From NCBI GenBank assembly GCA_900766585.1, contig CAAFVV010000019.1:1-58184 (forward strand): a DNA stretch of 58,184 bases, read 5' to 3'. The notes below the pieces were generated by a model that worked only from the letters and a program-made list of their open reading frames with translations, did no database searches and was not told the origin of the DNA. A program made the position numbers and the translations under genes. The stretch comes from Clostridia bacterium (GTDB lineage: Bacteria > Bacillota > Clostridia > Oscillospirales > Acutalibacteraceae). Below are positions 1-7,715 of the stretch, piece after piece (the stretch's first letter is position 1; each line of letters opens with the position of its first letter).

Positions 1-12
1 AGCGTATTGACT

Positions 13-55
13 TAAAAAACGGCCTCACTCCGTTTGAGATCCGGAGCAAGGCCGT
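13..55 (-). terminator. Intrinsic terminator downstream of the pyridoxamine kinase gene
   Basis: Read on the minus strand, a two-part stem (ACGGCCT with AGGCCGT outside, CTCCG with CGGAG inside, separated by CA/CA mismatches) spans 19-55 and is followed directly by a run of six T. It lies about 125 bases beyond the kinase stop codon, so it should end the murC-kinase transcript. The 56-181 stretch between them has no recognisable gene. Confidence 0.75.
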
Positions 56-181
56 GTAATTCGCCGCTTTTCTGCGACAGGGCGCTTTTTTCTTTGTCTA
101 TTGATCGGGGAACGGTCCATAACTGACCTGCGGCAGGGGGCGTTTCTGTTAAATAACGGTGCTGCGCAGTATGACGGCTGC

Positions 182-1042
182 TCAGTCGACTGACGGCTGA
201 CAGACGGCGGACAGCCGCTTGGCAAGCTGCGGCAGCTCCGGTTCAAAACGGATGCCGTACCAGCGCCGGTCGGGCGCGCAAAGCGTGCGCTCAATGCAGT
301 CGGCAGTGAAATCCGCTGCGGCAGCGGCGGCGGCGGGAAAGGGCATACCGCCGAGCAGCAGGCCGATCAGGGCGGAGGCGAAAACGTCGCCGGTGCCGTG
401 AAGCATGCCCTCGGCGCGGGGGGTGTGATGTGCTGACGAGGCCGTGGCGGTGTAGTCACGGCTGAAAATGCCGATGCGGTCGCCGCCAAACGGTACGCCG
501 GTCAGCACGGCTTTTTTTGCGCCGACGGCGGACAGGCTGTCCGCCAGTGTTTCCGGCGGCGTGTCAAGCGGCGCGCCGAGCAGCAGTGCCGCCTCGGTGA
601 GGTTGGGGGTGATGAGGTCGGCGCCGGCGCAGAGCGCGCGGATGGCGTCGATATTTTCATCGGACAGGCCGCGGTAGAGCGCGCCGTTGTCGCCAAGAAT
701 CGGATCGACGAGCAAAAATGTGTCCGGTCCGCGCAGTGCGTCGACCAGACTGCCGACCAGGCGCGCCTGATCGGCGGAGGTGAGATAGCCGACATAGATA
801 GCGTCGAAGGACAGGGCGAGCGACTGCCAGTGGCGGACGATGGGAGCAAGCTCCCCGGTCAGGTTGCGGCAGCGAAACGCGCCGAAGCGGTCGGCGGTGT
901 GGGTGGAGAAAATCGCCGTCGGCAGCACCGCACATTCATGACCGCAGGCGGAGAGCACGGGCAGGGAGACGGTCAGCGAGCATTTGCCGACGCAGGAGAT
1001 GTCGCTGATGGCTAAAATGCGTTTTTGCGGAGCTGTCTGCAC
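182..1042 (-). CDS. pdxY: Pyridoxamine/pyridoxal kinase (ribokinase/PfkB fold)
   Basis: A 286-residue protein that should phosphorylate pyridoxal, pyridoxamine or pyridoxine with ATP in the B6 salvage pathway in the cytoplasm. Visible motifs are ISCVGKCSL near residues 15-23 (N-terminal substrate strand of the PdxK/PdxY family), VDPILGDNG at 112-120, TPNLTEA at 145-151 and the anion-hole/catalytic-base motif GTGD at 216-219. Length fits the family. It lies 32 bases after murC on the same strand and ahead of a terminator, so it is probably co-transcribed with murC; no functional link is obvious. PdxY versus PdxK or a hydroxymethylpyrimidine kinase cannot be settled by motif alone, but the ISCVGKCSL strand favours the pyridoxamine kinase group. 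Confidence 0.88.
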   Translation of the reverse strand: MQTAPQKRILAISDISCVGKCSLTVSLPVLSACGHECAVLPTAIFSTHTADRFGAFRCRNLTGELAPIVRHWQSLALSFDAIYVGYLTSADQARLVGSLVDALRGPDTFLLVDPILGDNGALYRGLSDENIDAIRALCAGADLITPNLTEAALLLGAPLDTPPETLADSLSAVGAKKAVLTGVPFGGDRIGIFSRDYTATASSAHHTPRAEGMLHGTGDVFASALIGLLLGGMPFPAAAAAAADFTADCIERTLCAPDRRWYGIRFEPELPQLAKRLSAVCQPSVD

Positions 1043-1074
1043 AGAGTTTTCCTCCCGAAGCGGTCGTCTGCCGC

Positions 1075-2460
1075 TTATTTTTCTTTCAGCCGGTCACGGA
1101 TCTGACGGGCGCACAAATAAATATTGCCCCCGCCCATGGTGACGACAACGTCTCCCGGTTCGGCGTTTTCGGCGACATAATCGGCAATCTCCGGAAAAGC
1201 GGGCAGATAGACGCCGCCCGGGATCTTTGCGGTGATCTGGTCGGCGTGAACGCCGTAGGTGTTGACCTCGCGCGACCCCATGATATCGCTGACCACCGCC
1301 TTATCCGCCAGAGAGAGTGCCTCGGCAAATTCCGCGAGGTGCTGTGCCGTGCGGGAAAAGGTGAACGGCTGAAACACCGCCCAAAGGCGCTTCGGCTTCA
1401 TCGCGCGGGCGGTGTGCAGCGTCGCCGCGATCTCGGTCGGGTGATGGGCGTAGTCGTCGATCAGCGTGACGCCCGCAAAGGTGCCGAGCCGTTCGAAGCG
1501 GCGGCCGGCTCCGCAAAAATGCGCCGCGCCCGCCGTAATCTCCTCGGCGGACAGGCCGCACAGATAGGCGGCGGCGACTGCCGTCAGCGAGTTGAGCACA
1601 TTGTGCTCTCCCGGCACGCCGAGATGGATTTCGGCAAAGTGTGCGCCGTTGTGCCGCGCCTCATATACGGCACAGGCGTGTTCATCAAAGCGGATATGGC
1701 ACGCCTGCCACTCGCAGCCCTCCGAGCGGCCGCAGGAGATCAGCTTCTGCCCGTGGGTCAGCCCCTCAACCGCGAGACAGGTGTTTTTGTCGTCGCGGTT
1801 ATAAATGACCGCCTCGCTTGTCAGCTCTGCAAAGCGATGGAAAGAGTGGATGATGTTGTCGAGACTGCCGAAATAATCGAGATGATCGGCGTCAATGTCC
1901 AAAATGACGGAGATGGCGGGGCGCATCTGCAGATAATGGTCCTTGAATTCGCACGCCTCGCAGACAAACAGCGGCGAACGTCCCGCGCGGCCGTTGGCGT
2001 CGATGGCGGGCAGCCGTCCGCCGATAAACGCCGACGGATCCCGCCCGGCTTCCAGCAGAATCTGCGTGAGCAGGCTCGAGGTGGTGGTCTTGCCGTGCGT
2101 GCCCGCGACCGCGACCGTGCGGGAATAGCGGCGGCTGATCATGCCGAGCAGCTGTGCGCGCTCGAGCACCGGCAGACCGCGCCGCGCGGCTTCGGTCAGC
2201 TCGGGGTTGTCGGCGGGGACGGCTGCTGTATAGACGATCAGCTCGGCATCGCCGAGGTTTTGGGGATCGTGACCGATATGCACCGGGATGGAAAGTTTCC
2301 TGAGTCTGACCACATTATCGGATTCGGCGTTGTCCGATCCGGTGATCGTATAGCCGAGCGTATGCAGTATCTCGGCGAGCGGGCACATACCCGATCCGCC
2401 GATGCCGATAAAATGAATACGGCGGGCGCTGTCCAGAACGGACGCGGAGGTCTCTGTCAT
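1075..2460 (-). CDS. murC: UDP-N-acetylmuramate--L-alanine ligase MurC
   Basis: A 461-residue Mur ligase that adds L-alanine to UDP-MurNAc, the first amino-acid step of peptidoglycan stem synthesis. The N-terminal Rossmann motif GIGGSGM (residues 19-25) and the ATP loop GTHGKTT (120-126) are intact, and the central and C-terminal Mur ligase domains follow to the usual length. The ATG at 2460 gives the canonical IHFIGIGG start of the domain after 14 residues. It is on the opposite strand about 4.6 kb from the dcw cluster, where murD and murF are also missing. A good promoter lies 42 bases upstream. Confidence 0.97.
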   Translation of the reverse strand: MTETSASVLDSARRIHFIGIGGSGMCPLAEILHTLGYTITGSDNAESDNVVRLRKLSIPVHIGHDPQNLGDAELIVYTAAVPADNPELTEAARRGLPVLERAQLLGMISRRYSRTVAVAGTHGKTTTSSLLTQILLEAGRDPSAFIGGRLPAIDANGRAGRSPLFVCEACEFKDHYLQMRPAISVILDIDADHLDYFGSLDNIIHSFHRFAELTSEAVIYNRDDKNTCLAVEGLTHGQKLISCGRSEGCEWQACHIRFDEHACAVYEARHNGAHFAEIHLGVPGEHNVLNSLTAVAAAYLCGLSAEEITAGAAHFCGAGRRFERLGTFAGVTLIDDYAHHPTEIAATLHTARAMKPKRLWAVFQPFTFSRTAQHLAEFAEALSLADKAVVSDIMGSREVNTYGVHADQITAKIPGGVYLPAFPEIADYVAENAEPGDVVVTMGGGNIYLCARQIRDRLKEK

Positions 2461-2502
2461 GCTTCTTCATCTGCCCTTTCAAGGTTTGCTTGTTCTTGCT
2501 TG

Positions 2503-2531
2503 AGTATACCACGCTTTTTCGGTATATTCAA
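2503..2531 (-). promoter_or_regulatory. Promoter of murC-pdxY
   Basis: On the minus strand TTGAAT (2526-2531) and TATACT (2503-2508) are 17 bases apart, with TGG just before the -10, which makes an extended -10. The -10 is about 42 bases before the murC ATG. Confidence 0.75.
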
Positions 2532-2696
2532 GAGGATTCCCCGCCTTTTTCCCCGTCATACCGTTTGGGGCAGAAAAGGGGGTGGGCTTTTCTGTAATGG
2601 TGAAAATGAGGGATATATCGAACGAAATGCAAGAAATTGTCAATTTATGCCAAAAAAGCGCACAAAAAATCTCATCTGCAACGCGGGCAAAAGCGG

Positions 2697-2725
2697 TTGC
2701 ACGGAATGGGAAAATATGGTAAACT
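2697..2725 (+). promoter_or_regulatory. Promoter of the DUF3850 gene
   Basis: TTGCAC (2697-2702), 17 bases, then TAAACT (2720-2725) preceded by TGG. It is divergent from the murC promoter. The 344-base gap 2461-2804 holds these two promoters and about 165 bases between them (2532-2696) in which I see no gene or strong structure. Confidence 0.65.
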
Positions 2726-2804
2726 ATGCATGGCGGTGAAAAAAGAAAGAAAACGTCGAAAAACAGAAAAGCCGCAATAAGGGAAAAACAAAAGGAGGAA
2801 AACA

Positions 2805-3095
2805 ATGATTTACAGAGTAGACCTTGCGCCGTTGCATTTTCAGGAGGTGGCGGCGGGACACCGGCAGTTCACGGTGCAGAGCGGAGAAAAGCCGTACAGC
2901 ATCGGGGATCATCTGGCGCTGATGGAATACGACGACGCTGCCGGCTATTCGGGACGGTTTACCCTGGGAGAGATCACCAGCATCTTTCGGGAGAAGCCGC
3001 TTGCCGGGGAATACTGTGTATTGGGATTTGTGCCGATGTATTTGGCTCATGTGCCGACAGAAGCCTATTTTGTCTATGGCGGCGAGGAGGAATAG
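2805..3095 (+). CDS. DUF3850 (ASCH/PUA-like) small protein
   Basis: A 96-residue protein with a strong SD (AGGAGG, 7 bases before ATG). The pattern HFQEVAAGHRQF followed by YSIGDHLALMEYD and GYSGR matches the DUF3850 family, which has a PUA/ASCH-like beta-barrel thought to bind nucleic acid or modified nucleosides; the family has no settled function. It is a stand-alone single gene with its own promoter and it ends only 5 bases from the end of convergent feoB, with no terminator in between. Family assignment is from memory of the motif and is fairly sure; any role is unknown. Confidence 0.75.
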   Translation: MIYRVDLAPLHFQEVAAGHRQFTVQSGEKPYSIGDHLALMEYDDAAGYSGRFTLGEITSIFREKPLAGEYCVLGFVPMYLAHVPTEAYFVYGGEEE

Positions 3096-3100
3096 GATGT

Positions 3101-5167
3101 TCAGCCAAGGCCGAGGCAAAGCGCCGCACCGTGCGTCAGCAGGCAGAGCAGCATGCCGATCAGCGTCGGCAGCAGGACGGAAAGCGCCGTTTGCTTTACA
3201 CTGCGGGTCTCGCGGTAGATGGTCAGGCAGGTGGTGGAGCAGGGCCAGTGAAAAACGGAAAACAGCATCGTGTTGATCACCGTCAGGGCACTCCAGCCGT
3301 TTTCGGCAAACAGCGATGCCAGCACAGCGGTGTCCCCGGCATCGGACAGGGTTGTACCGGACAGGTACATCATAGCGATCAGCGGGATGACCAGCTCATT
3401 GGCGGGAAAGCCCAGAATAAAGGCGAGCAGAATGACACCGTCCATGCCGAGCAGGCGTCCGAACGGATCTAGCGCGCCGGACAGGCAGGCAAGCAGACTT
3501 TGCCCGCCGACCGACAGATTGGCAAGCAGCCAGATCAGCAGTCCGGCGGGAGCTGCCACGGCGGCGGCGCGCCCCAGCACATACAGTGTGCGGTCCAGAA
3601 GCGAGCGCACAAGGACTTTTCCGACCTGCGGGGTGCGATAGGGCGGCAGTTCCAGCGTGAACGAGGAGGGGTATCCGCGAAACAGCGTGCGGGAGAGCAG
3701 GGACGAGCAGAGCAGCGTGACACCGGTGCTGAGCAGCAGCACGGCAGTAAGCGTCAGCGCGGCGGTGAACCCGCCGAGCGCGCTGCCCGCAAACAGCAGA
3801 GCGGACAGTGTGATCAGCAGCGGATAGCGGCCGTTGCAGGGGATAAAGCTGTTGGTGCAGACCGCGATGGCGCGTTCGCGCGGGGCGTCGATAATGCGGC
3901 ATCCGGTCACGCCTGCGGCGTTGCACCCGCACCCCATGCACATACACAAAACCTGTTTGCCGCAGGTGCGGGCGCGCTGAAACACGCCGTCCAGGTTAAA
4001 CGCGAGGCGCGGCAGCAGTCCGACGTCCTCCATCAGTGTAAACAGCGGAAAAAATATCGCCATCGGCGGCAGCATGACCGCCACGACCCAGGAGAGCACC
4101 CGATAGGCGCCGAAAACGAGGGCGTCAGCCGCGGCGGTGGGCAGTCCGGTGGACAGAAGCAGACCGTGCAGCGGCGGCTCGGCGGAAAACAGCAAGCGGG
4201 AGAGCAGGGCGGACGGGACGTTGGCGCCGCTGACCGTAAGCCAGAACAGCAGGCAGAACAACAGCAGCATCAGCGGTATGGCGGTGGCTTTGCCCGTGAC
4301 GATGCGGTCAATCCGGCGGTCCCGCGCGGCGCGCAGATCCTCTGCGCCGTGCAGTACCTCGCGGCAGAGCGCCGCCGCCCGGCGGGTGACGGCTGCAGCC
4401 TCGCTGTCCAAAAGCTCCTCCGGCGTTACGCCGCGGGAAAGACAGTAATCGACGGCTTGTTTTTGCCGGGCAGCCGTCTCGGCATCGGGCGGTTTTGCCC
4501 CGCCGTCGAGCAGGCGGGACGCCTGCCCGCGGGACAGCCCGCCGCGCATGAGACCGGCGAGGGCATTTTCTATGACGGCACTGCGCGGCGCAGGCGGCGG
4601 TGTGGGCGGCTGAGGGTCGTCGATCTGCTGCTGCACGGCGGCGGTCAGCTCCGCCAGTCCCTCGCCGCGCCGGGCGCAAATGCCGACGACCGGCACGCCG
4701 AGCCGCTTCGCCAGCAGCGGCAGGTCGGGACGGATATGTTTCCGTTTGGCCTCATCCATCAGGTTGACCCCGATGACGACGCGGGGGGTATGCTCCATGA
4801 TCTGAAGCACCAGAAACAGCGTGCGTTCCAAGCAGGTGGCATCGCAGATGACGACGGTGGACAGCAGGCGGCTGTCCGCCAGAAGATCGGCGGCGCAGTC
4901 CTCCTCGGCGGAGCAGGTGCGCAGCGAGTACATGCCCGGCAGGTCGACCAGCGTCAGACGCCTGCCGCCGATCTGACAGGTGCCGAACGCCTGACTGACG
5001 GTTTTGCCTGCCCAGTTGCCGGTGTGCTGATGCAAGCCGGTGAGCGCGTTGAACACCGTGCTTTTGCCGACGTTCGGGTTGCCGGCGAGGGCGACGACAC
5101 CGGCGGAATCGGCGCAGTCGGCCGATCTCTTGAGTGCGCGGCCGGTCGAGGAACGGGTCAGTCCCAT
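3101..5167 (-). CDS. feoB: Ferrous iron transporter FeoB
   Basis: A 688-residue Fe(II) transporter in the cytoplasmic membrane. The N-terminal G domain shows G1 GNPNVGKS (29-36), G3 DLPG (75-78) and G4 NLMD (135-138), followed by the helical linker and a hydrophobic core with paired gate repeats (RLAFNLDGVF / GCGCNAAGVTGCR and later LGFPANELVIPL). The gate and cysteine-containing segments look intact, so the gene should be functional. Its ATG overlaps the end of feoA by 10 bases, so the two are translationally coupled. The 3-prime end nearly touches the convergent DUF3850 gene. Confidence 0.97.
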   Translation of the reverse strand: MGLTRSSTGRALKRSADCADSAGVVALAGNPNVGKSTVFNALTGLHQHTGNWAGKTVSQAFGTCQIGGRRLTLVDLPGMYSLRTCSAEEDCAADLLADSRLLSTVVICDATCLERTLFLVLQIMEHTPRVVIGVNLMDEAKRKHIRPDLPLLAKRLGVPVVGICARRGEGLAELTAAVQQQIDDPQPPTPPPAPRSAVIENALAGLMRGGLSRGQASRLLDGGAKPPDAETAARQKQAVDYCLSRGVTPEELLDSEAAAVTRRAAALCREVLHGAEDLRAARDRRIDRIVTGKATAIPLMLLLFCLLFWLTVSGANVPSALLSRLLFSAEPPLHGLLLSTGLPTAAADALVFGAYRVLSWVVAVMLPPMAIFFPLFTLMEDVGLLPRLAFNLDGVFQRARTCGKQVLCMCMGCGCNAAGVTGCRIIDAPRERAIAVCTNSFIPCNGRYPLLITLSALLFAGSALGGFTAALTLTAVLLLSTGVTLLCSSLLSRTLFRGYPSSFTLELPPYRTPQVGKVLVRSLLDRTLYVLGRAAAVAAPAGLLIWLLANLSVGGQSLLACLSGALDPFGRLLGMDGVILLAFILGFPANELVIPLIAMMYLSGTTLSDAGDTAVLASLFAENGWSALTVINTMLFSVFHWPCSTTCLTIYRETRSVKQTALSVLLPTLIGMLLCLLTHGAALCLGLG

Positions 5168-5412
5168 GGCGGTTCCTCTCCGATCTCCACCTGAATCTGC
5201 GCGGCGTCGCAGCGGCGCAGGGCGAATACGGTCTGGCAGACCCCGTAGGCGACAGGGTCGCCCGACAGGCTGCGGTGTAGGCAGCAGACGGTTTTTCCCC
5301 GGGTGATCCCGAGATCCTGCAGGCGCCGCCGCAGTCCGCCCTCGGCGGTCAGCTCGCGCACAACGGCGGTCTGCCCCACCGAAAGCCGGTCAAGCGGTAT
5401 CAATGAATACAT
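5158..5412 (-). CDS. feoA: FeoA-domain protein
   Basis: An 84-residue SH3-like FeoA protein, the accessory partner of FeoB. The ATG at 5412 is chosen because it gives MYSLIPLDRLSVGQ, the normal FeoA beginning, and has AAAGGAAG 12 bases upstream; the open frame runs much further upstream but that extension lies in the intergenic region and antisense to the symporter gene. The typical LGI-T-G loop (LQDLGITRGK, 31-40) and C-terminal strand (FALRRCDAAQIQV) are present. Ferrous iron uptake operons are usually iron-regulated; an inverted repeat upstream (5445-5480) is a candidate operator. Confidence 0.93.
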   Translation of the reverse strand: MYSLIPLDRLSVGQTAVVRELTAEGGLRRRLQDLGITRGKTVCCLHRSLSGDPVAYGVCQTVFALRRCDAAQIQVEIGEEPPWD

Positions 5413-5444
5413 AAACAGTACGCTTCCTTTCCGTGGTAACGGGC

Positions 5445-5480
5445 GGAATTTGCCCCCGCACACGGCGAGAGACAAATTCC
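5445..5480. promoter_or_regulatory. Inverted repeat between feoA and the symporter; candidate operator
   Basis: GGAATTTG (5445-5452) and CAAATTCC (5473-5480) form a perfect 8-base inverted repeat with a 20-base spacer. It lies 33 bases upstream of feoA. On the minus strand a weak TTGTCT-17-CAAATT arrangement overlaps both arms. The regulator is not known; it is not a textbook Fur or DtxR box. Confidence 0.4.
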
Positions 5481-5574
5481 TGCTCACTGTCAGCCTATGC
5501 CGTTCCTCTGCCGCCGGTGCGGCATATCTTCCTGCGCCCGCCCATATGGTAGAAGCAAGGGGGAGGGATGCACT

Positions 5575-6963
5575 TTGTGGGATGCGGTGATCGTGGCGGC
5601 GTATGTGGCGCTGCTTGCGGGTTCGGCGCTGCTCGGCGGGCGTAAGGTCAGGGGCGGCAGCGATTTCACGGCGCCGTCGAAGCGCTACGGCGCGGCGGTG
5701 ATCTTTGCCACGCTGTCCGCCTCCTATGTCGGCGGCGGCTATTCGTCCGGCAACGCTGCCATGGCGTTTTCCGCGGGGATCGGGTCGACGCTGACGCTGT
5801 TCGGCTTCAGCCTGTCCATGATAGCGATCGCGCGATGGCTTGTTCCCGGCGTGGCGCGGTTTCCCGGTGTGACCACCGTGGGCGGCGTGCTGGAAGCGGT
5901 ATATGGCCGCCGCGCGCGGATCGTGTCCGGCTGGCTGGCATTTTTCTGCTGTGCCGGTGTGGTCGGCGCGCAGATGGAGACGATGGGCGTGGTGCTGCAT
6001 TCGCTGACGGGTTGGCCGCCCGCTGCCGGTATTATGACCGGCGCGGCAGTGGTGCTGCTTTACACCACGTTCGGCGGGCTGCAGTCGGTGATCGTCGCCG
6101 ATGTGCTGCAATTTGCCCTGCTCGCGGTCGGCATGCCGGTGCTGCTGTTTGCGGCGACGCAGCGTATCGGCGGGGTGCCGGCGCTGATCCATGCGCTGCC
6201 CGCGGAATATGCCGACCCGTTTTACCGCCTGTCGCCCGCCGCCTTTTTCTCCCTGCTGCTCGCTATGTCGTTCGGCGAGGCGCTCGCACCGCCCTATACC
6301 CAGCGTCTGCTTGTGGGGAGGAACGCGCGGGAGACGGCAAAGGGGACGCTTTGGAGCGGGCTGTTTTCCGTGCCGTTTTTTGCCGTGACCGGCGGCATCG
6401 GGCTTGCGGCGTATGCGCTCGGTGTGACGGCGGAGCCGTCCGAGGCCATGCCCGCGTTGATCTGTGCCGTGCTGCCGACGGGGCTGCGCGGCCTGGTTAT
6501 GGCGGCGATGGTGTCAGTGCTGCTGTCCGCGTCCGACAGCTTTTTAAACAGCGCCGCCGTCGGGTTGGTTGCGGACGGGATCATGCCGCTTGTGCCGCTC
6601 TCTGAGCGGCGGCAGCTAATTTGGCTGCGCGTCGCCAATGCGGCGACCGGGCTGCTCGGCGTCGCCATGGCGCTGTGGCTGCCGGACGTGTTTTCCATCC
6701 TGCTGACCGCCTATTCCTGCTGGTGTCCGCTCCTGCTGGTTCCCCTTGCCGTCGCCTTTGCCGGATACCGCCCGCCGCCCGCGGCGTTTTGGCGGGGTCT
6801 TCTGGCAGGCGGTGTGACGCTCTTGCTTTGGAACAGCGTATTGCGTCAGCCGGGCGGTGTGGACGGCGGTGTGGTGGGGATGCTCGTCAATGCCTTGGTG
6901 TTTTTGTGCCACCCGATGAAAAAAACACCGCTGCCCGCGGAAATGCCGCGGATGGAGCGGTGA
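5575..6963 (+). CDS. Sodium:solute symporter family protein
   Basis: A hydrophobic permease of about 462 residues with roughly 12-13 membrane segments and the SSS signature region GEALAPPYTQRLLVGRNARE. It should use a sodium (or proton) gradient to import an unidentified solute; substrate cannot be read from the sequence. I take TTG at 5575 as the start because GGGGGAGGG sits 7 bases before it and the protein then starts at the first membrane helix; an ATG at 5497 is in frame but has no SD and adds a Cys/Arg-rich segment unlike the family. It is divergent from feoA and ends in its own terminator. Confidence 0.85.
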   Translation: MWDAVIVAAYVALLAGSALLGGRKVRGGSDFTAPSKRYGAAVIFATLSASYVGGGYSSGNAAMAFSAGIGSTLTLFGFSLSMIAIARWLVPGVARFPGVTTVGGVLEAVYGRRARIVSGWLAFFCCAGVVGAQMETMGVVLHSLTGWPPAAGIMTGAAVVLLYTTFGGLQSVIVADVLQFALLAVGMPVLLFAATQRIGGVPALIHALPAEYADPFYRLSPAAFFSLLLAMSFGEALAPPYTQRLLVGRNARETAKGTLWSGLFSVPFFAVTGGIGLAAYALGVTAEPSEAMPALICAVLPTGLRGLVMAAMVSVLLSASDSFLNSAAVGLVADGIMPLVPLSERRQLIWLRVANAATGLLGVAMALWLPDVFSILLTAYSCWCPLLLVPLAVAFAGYRPPPAAFWRGLLAGGVTLLLWNSVLRQPGGVDGGVVGMLVNALVFLCHPMKKTPLPAEMPRMER

Positions 6964-6968
6964 TCCGA

Positions 6969-6998
6969 AAGAAGCCGGAGAATCCGGCTTCTTTTTTT
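6969..6998 (+). terminator. Terminator of the sodium:solute symporter gene
   Basis: AAGAAGCCGGA (6969-6979), loop GAA, TCCGGCTTCTT (6983-6993), running into seven T. It separates the symporter from the dcw cluster. Confidence 0.92.
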
Positions 6999-7063
6999 AT
7001 CCTTTTTGTCAAAAATTGGCGCGTAATTTCTACGGATATTCCGAAAAAAAAGAAGACGGGGGC

Positions 7064-7092
7064 TTGCAATTTCCGAATACTTCTTGTATAAT
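7064..7092 (+). promoter_or_regulatory. Promoter of the dcw cluster (PmraZ)
   Basis: TTGCAA (7064-7069), 17 bases, TATAAT (7087-7092). It opens a leader of about 160 bases before mraZ that holds the MraZ boxes and DnaA-like boxes listed separately, plus a 6-bp hairpin at 7170-7189. Confidence 0.85.
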
Positions 7093-7099
7093 AACAGGT

Positions 7100-7135
7100 A
7101 AGTGGAGCAAAGTGGAGCGAAAAGGGTTAAAGTGG
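7100..7135 (+). promoter_or_regulatory. MraZ-box array (four repeats with a 10-bp period)
   Basis: AAGTGG or AAAGTGG occurs at 7100-7105, 7109-7115 and 7129-7135, with a degenerate copy (AAAAGG) at 7120-7125, so four units lie on one face of the helix at exactly 10-bp spacing. MraZ is known to bind phased GTGG-core repeats upstream of its own gene and repress or activate the dcw operon. These sites begin 7 bases after the -10, around the transcription start. Confidence 0.85.
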
Positions 7136-7148
7136 TGGGTTTTCAACG

Positions 7149-7169
7149 TTTTCCACAGAGTTTTCCACA
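7149..7169 (+). promoter_or_regulatory. Two tandem DnaA-box-like 9-mers
   Basis: TTTTCCACA occurs at 7149-7157 and 7161-7169, a 12-base tandem repeat. Each fits the relaxed DnaA box TTWTNCACA. They lie directly after the MraZ boxes, in the transcribed leader. Binding is inferred only. Confidence 0.45.
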
Positions 7170-7260
7170 CCCGGCTGTGAAAGGCCGGGGAAAGATGTCG
7201 AAAAAAGCGGCGCGGGGATGCCGAAATCACCGGCGCGGCGGGAAAGGAGCGGCTTTTGTC

Positions 7261-7689
7261 ATGGGATTCGGACTGAACGGACGTTTTTCACATACCATCG
7301 ACGCCAAGGGCCGCGTCTTTGTTCCCGCCAAGCTGCGGGACAAGCTCGGCGAGAGCTTTATCGCGGCGGCGGTGATGGATCACTGCGTCTGCCTGTATGC
7401 GCAGGAGGAGTGGGACAAGCTGGTCGAGGGGCTGTCGGCGATGCCAATGACCAAGGCGCGCCGGCTGCAGCGCCACCTGTCCGCGAATGCCGCAGATGTG
7501 CAGGTGGACGCGCAGGGACGTATCCTGCTGCCGAAGCACCTGCTTGCCTATGCCGAGCTGGAAAAGGATGCGCTGATCATCGGCGCTGGCAACCGGGCGG
7601 AGATCTGGAACCCGGCGGCGTTTGAAGAGGATGTGGGGACGCTGTCCCCCGAGGAAGCGGAAGCGGAATTTGCGGCGCTCGGATTCTGA
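7261..7689 (+). CDS. mraZ: Transcriptional regulator / division protein MraZ
   Basis: A 142-residue protein with two tandem SpoVT/AbrB-like beta domains; the conserved DAKGRV (residues 13-18) and DAQGRI (82-87) strands mark each repeat. It binds phased GTGG repeats ahead of its own gene and tunes transcription of the division and wall cluster. The ATG at 7261 gives the usual family length and follows GGAAAGGAG; the open frame extends back to 7102 but that segment holds the operator array. First gene of the cluster, 26 bases before rsmH. Confidence 0.97.
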   Translation: MGFGLNGRFSHTIDAKGRVFVPAKLRDKLGESFIAAAVMDHCVCLYAQEEWDKLVEGLSAMPMTKARRLQRHLSANAADVQVDAQGRILLPKHLLAYAELEKDALIIGAGNRAEIWNPAAFEEDVGTLSPEEAEAEFAALGF

Positions 7690-7715
7690 GCGGCGGAGAA
7701 AGGGAGGAAAACGGG

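Noticed and set aside
60..97. A plus-strand terminator (CGCC...GGCG then T-run)
   Set aside because: Only a four-base stem with a long loop; the minus-strand terminator at 13-55 is much better.
5158..6192. A 344-codon version of feoA
   Set aside because: The extra N-terminal part is antisense to the symporter gene; the ATG at 5412 has an SD and gives the standard FeoA beginning.
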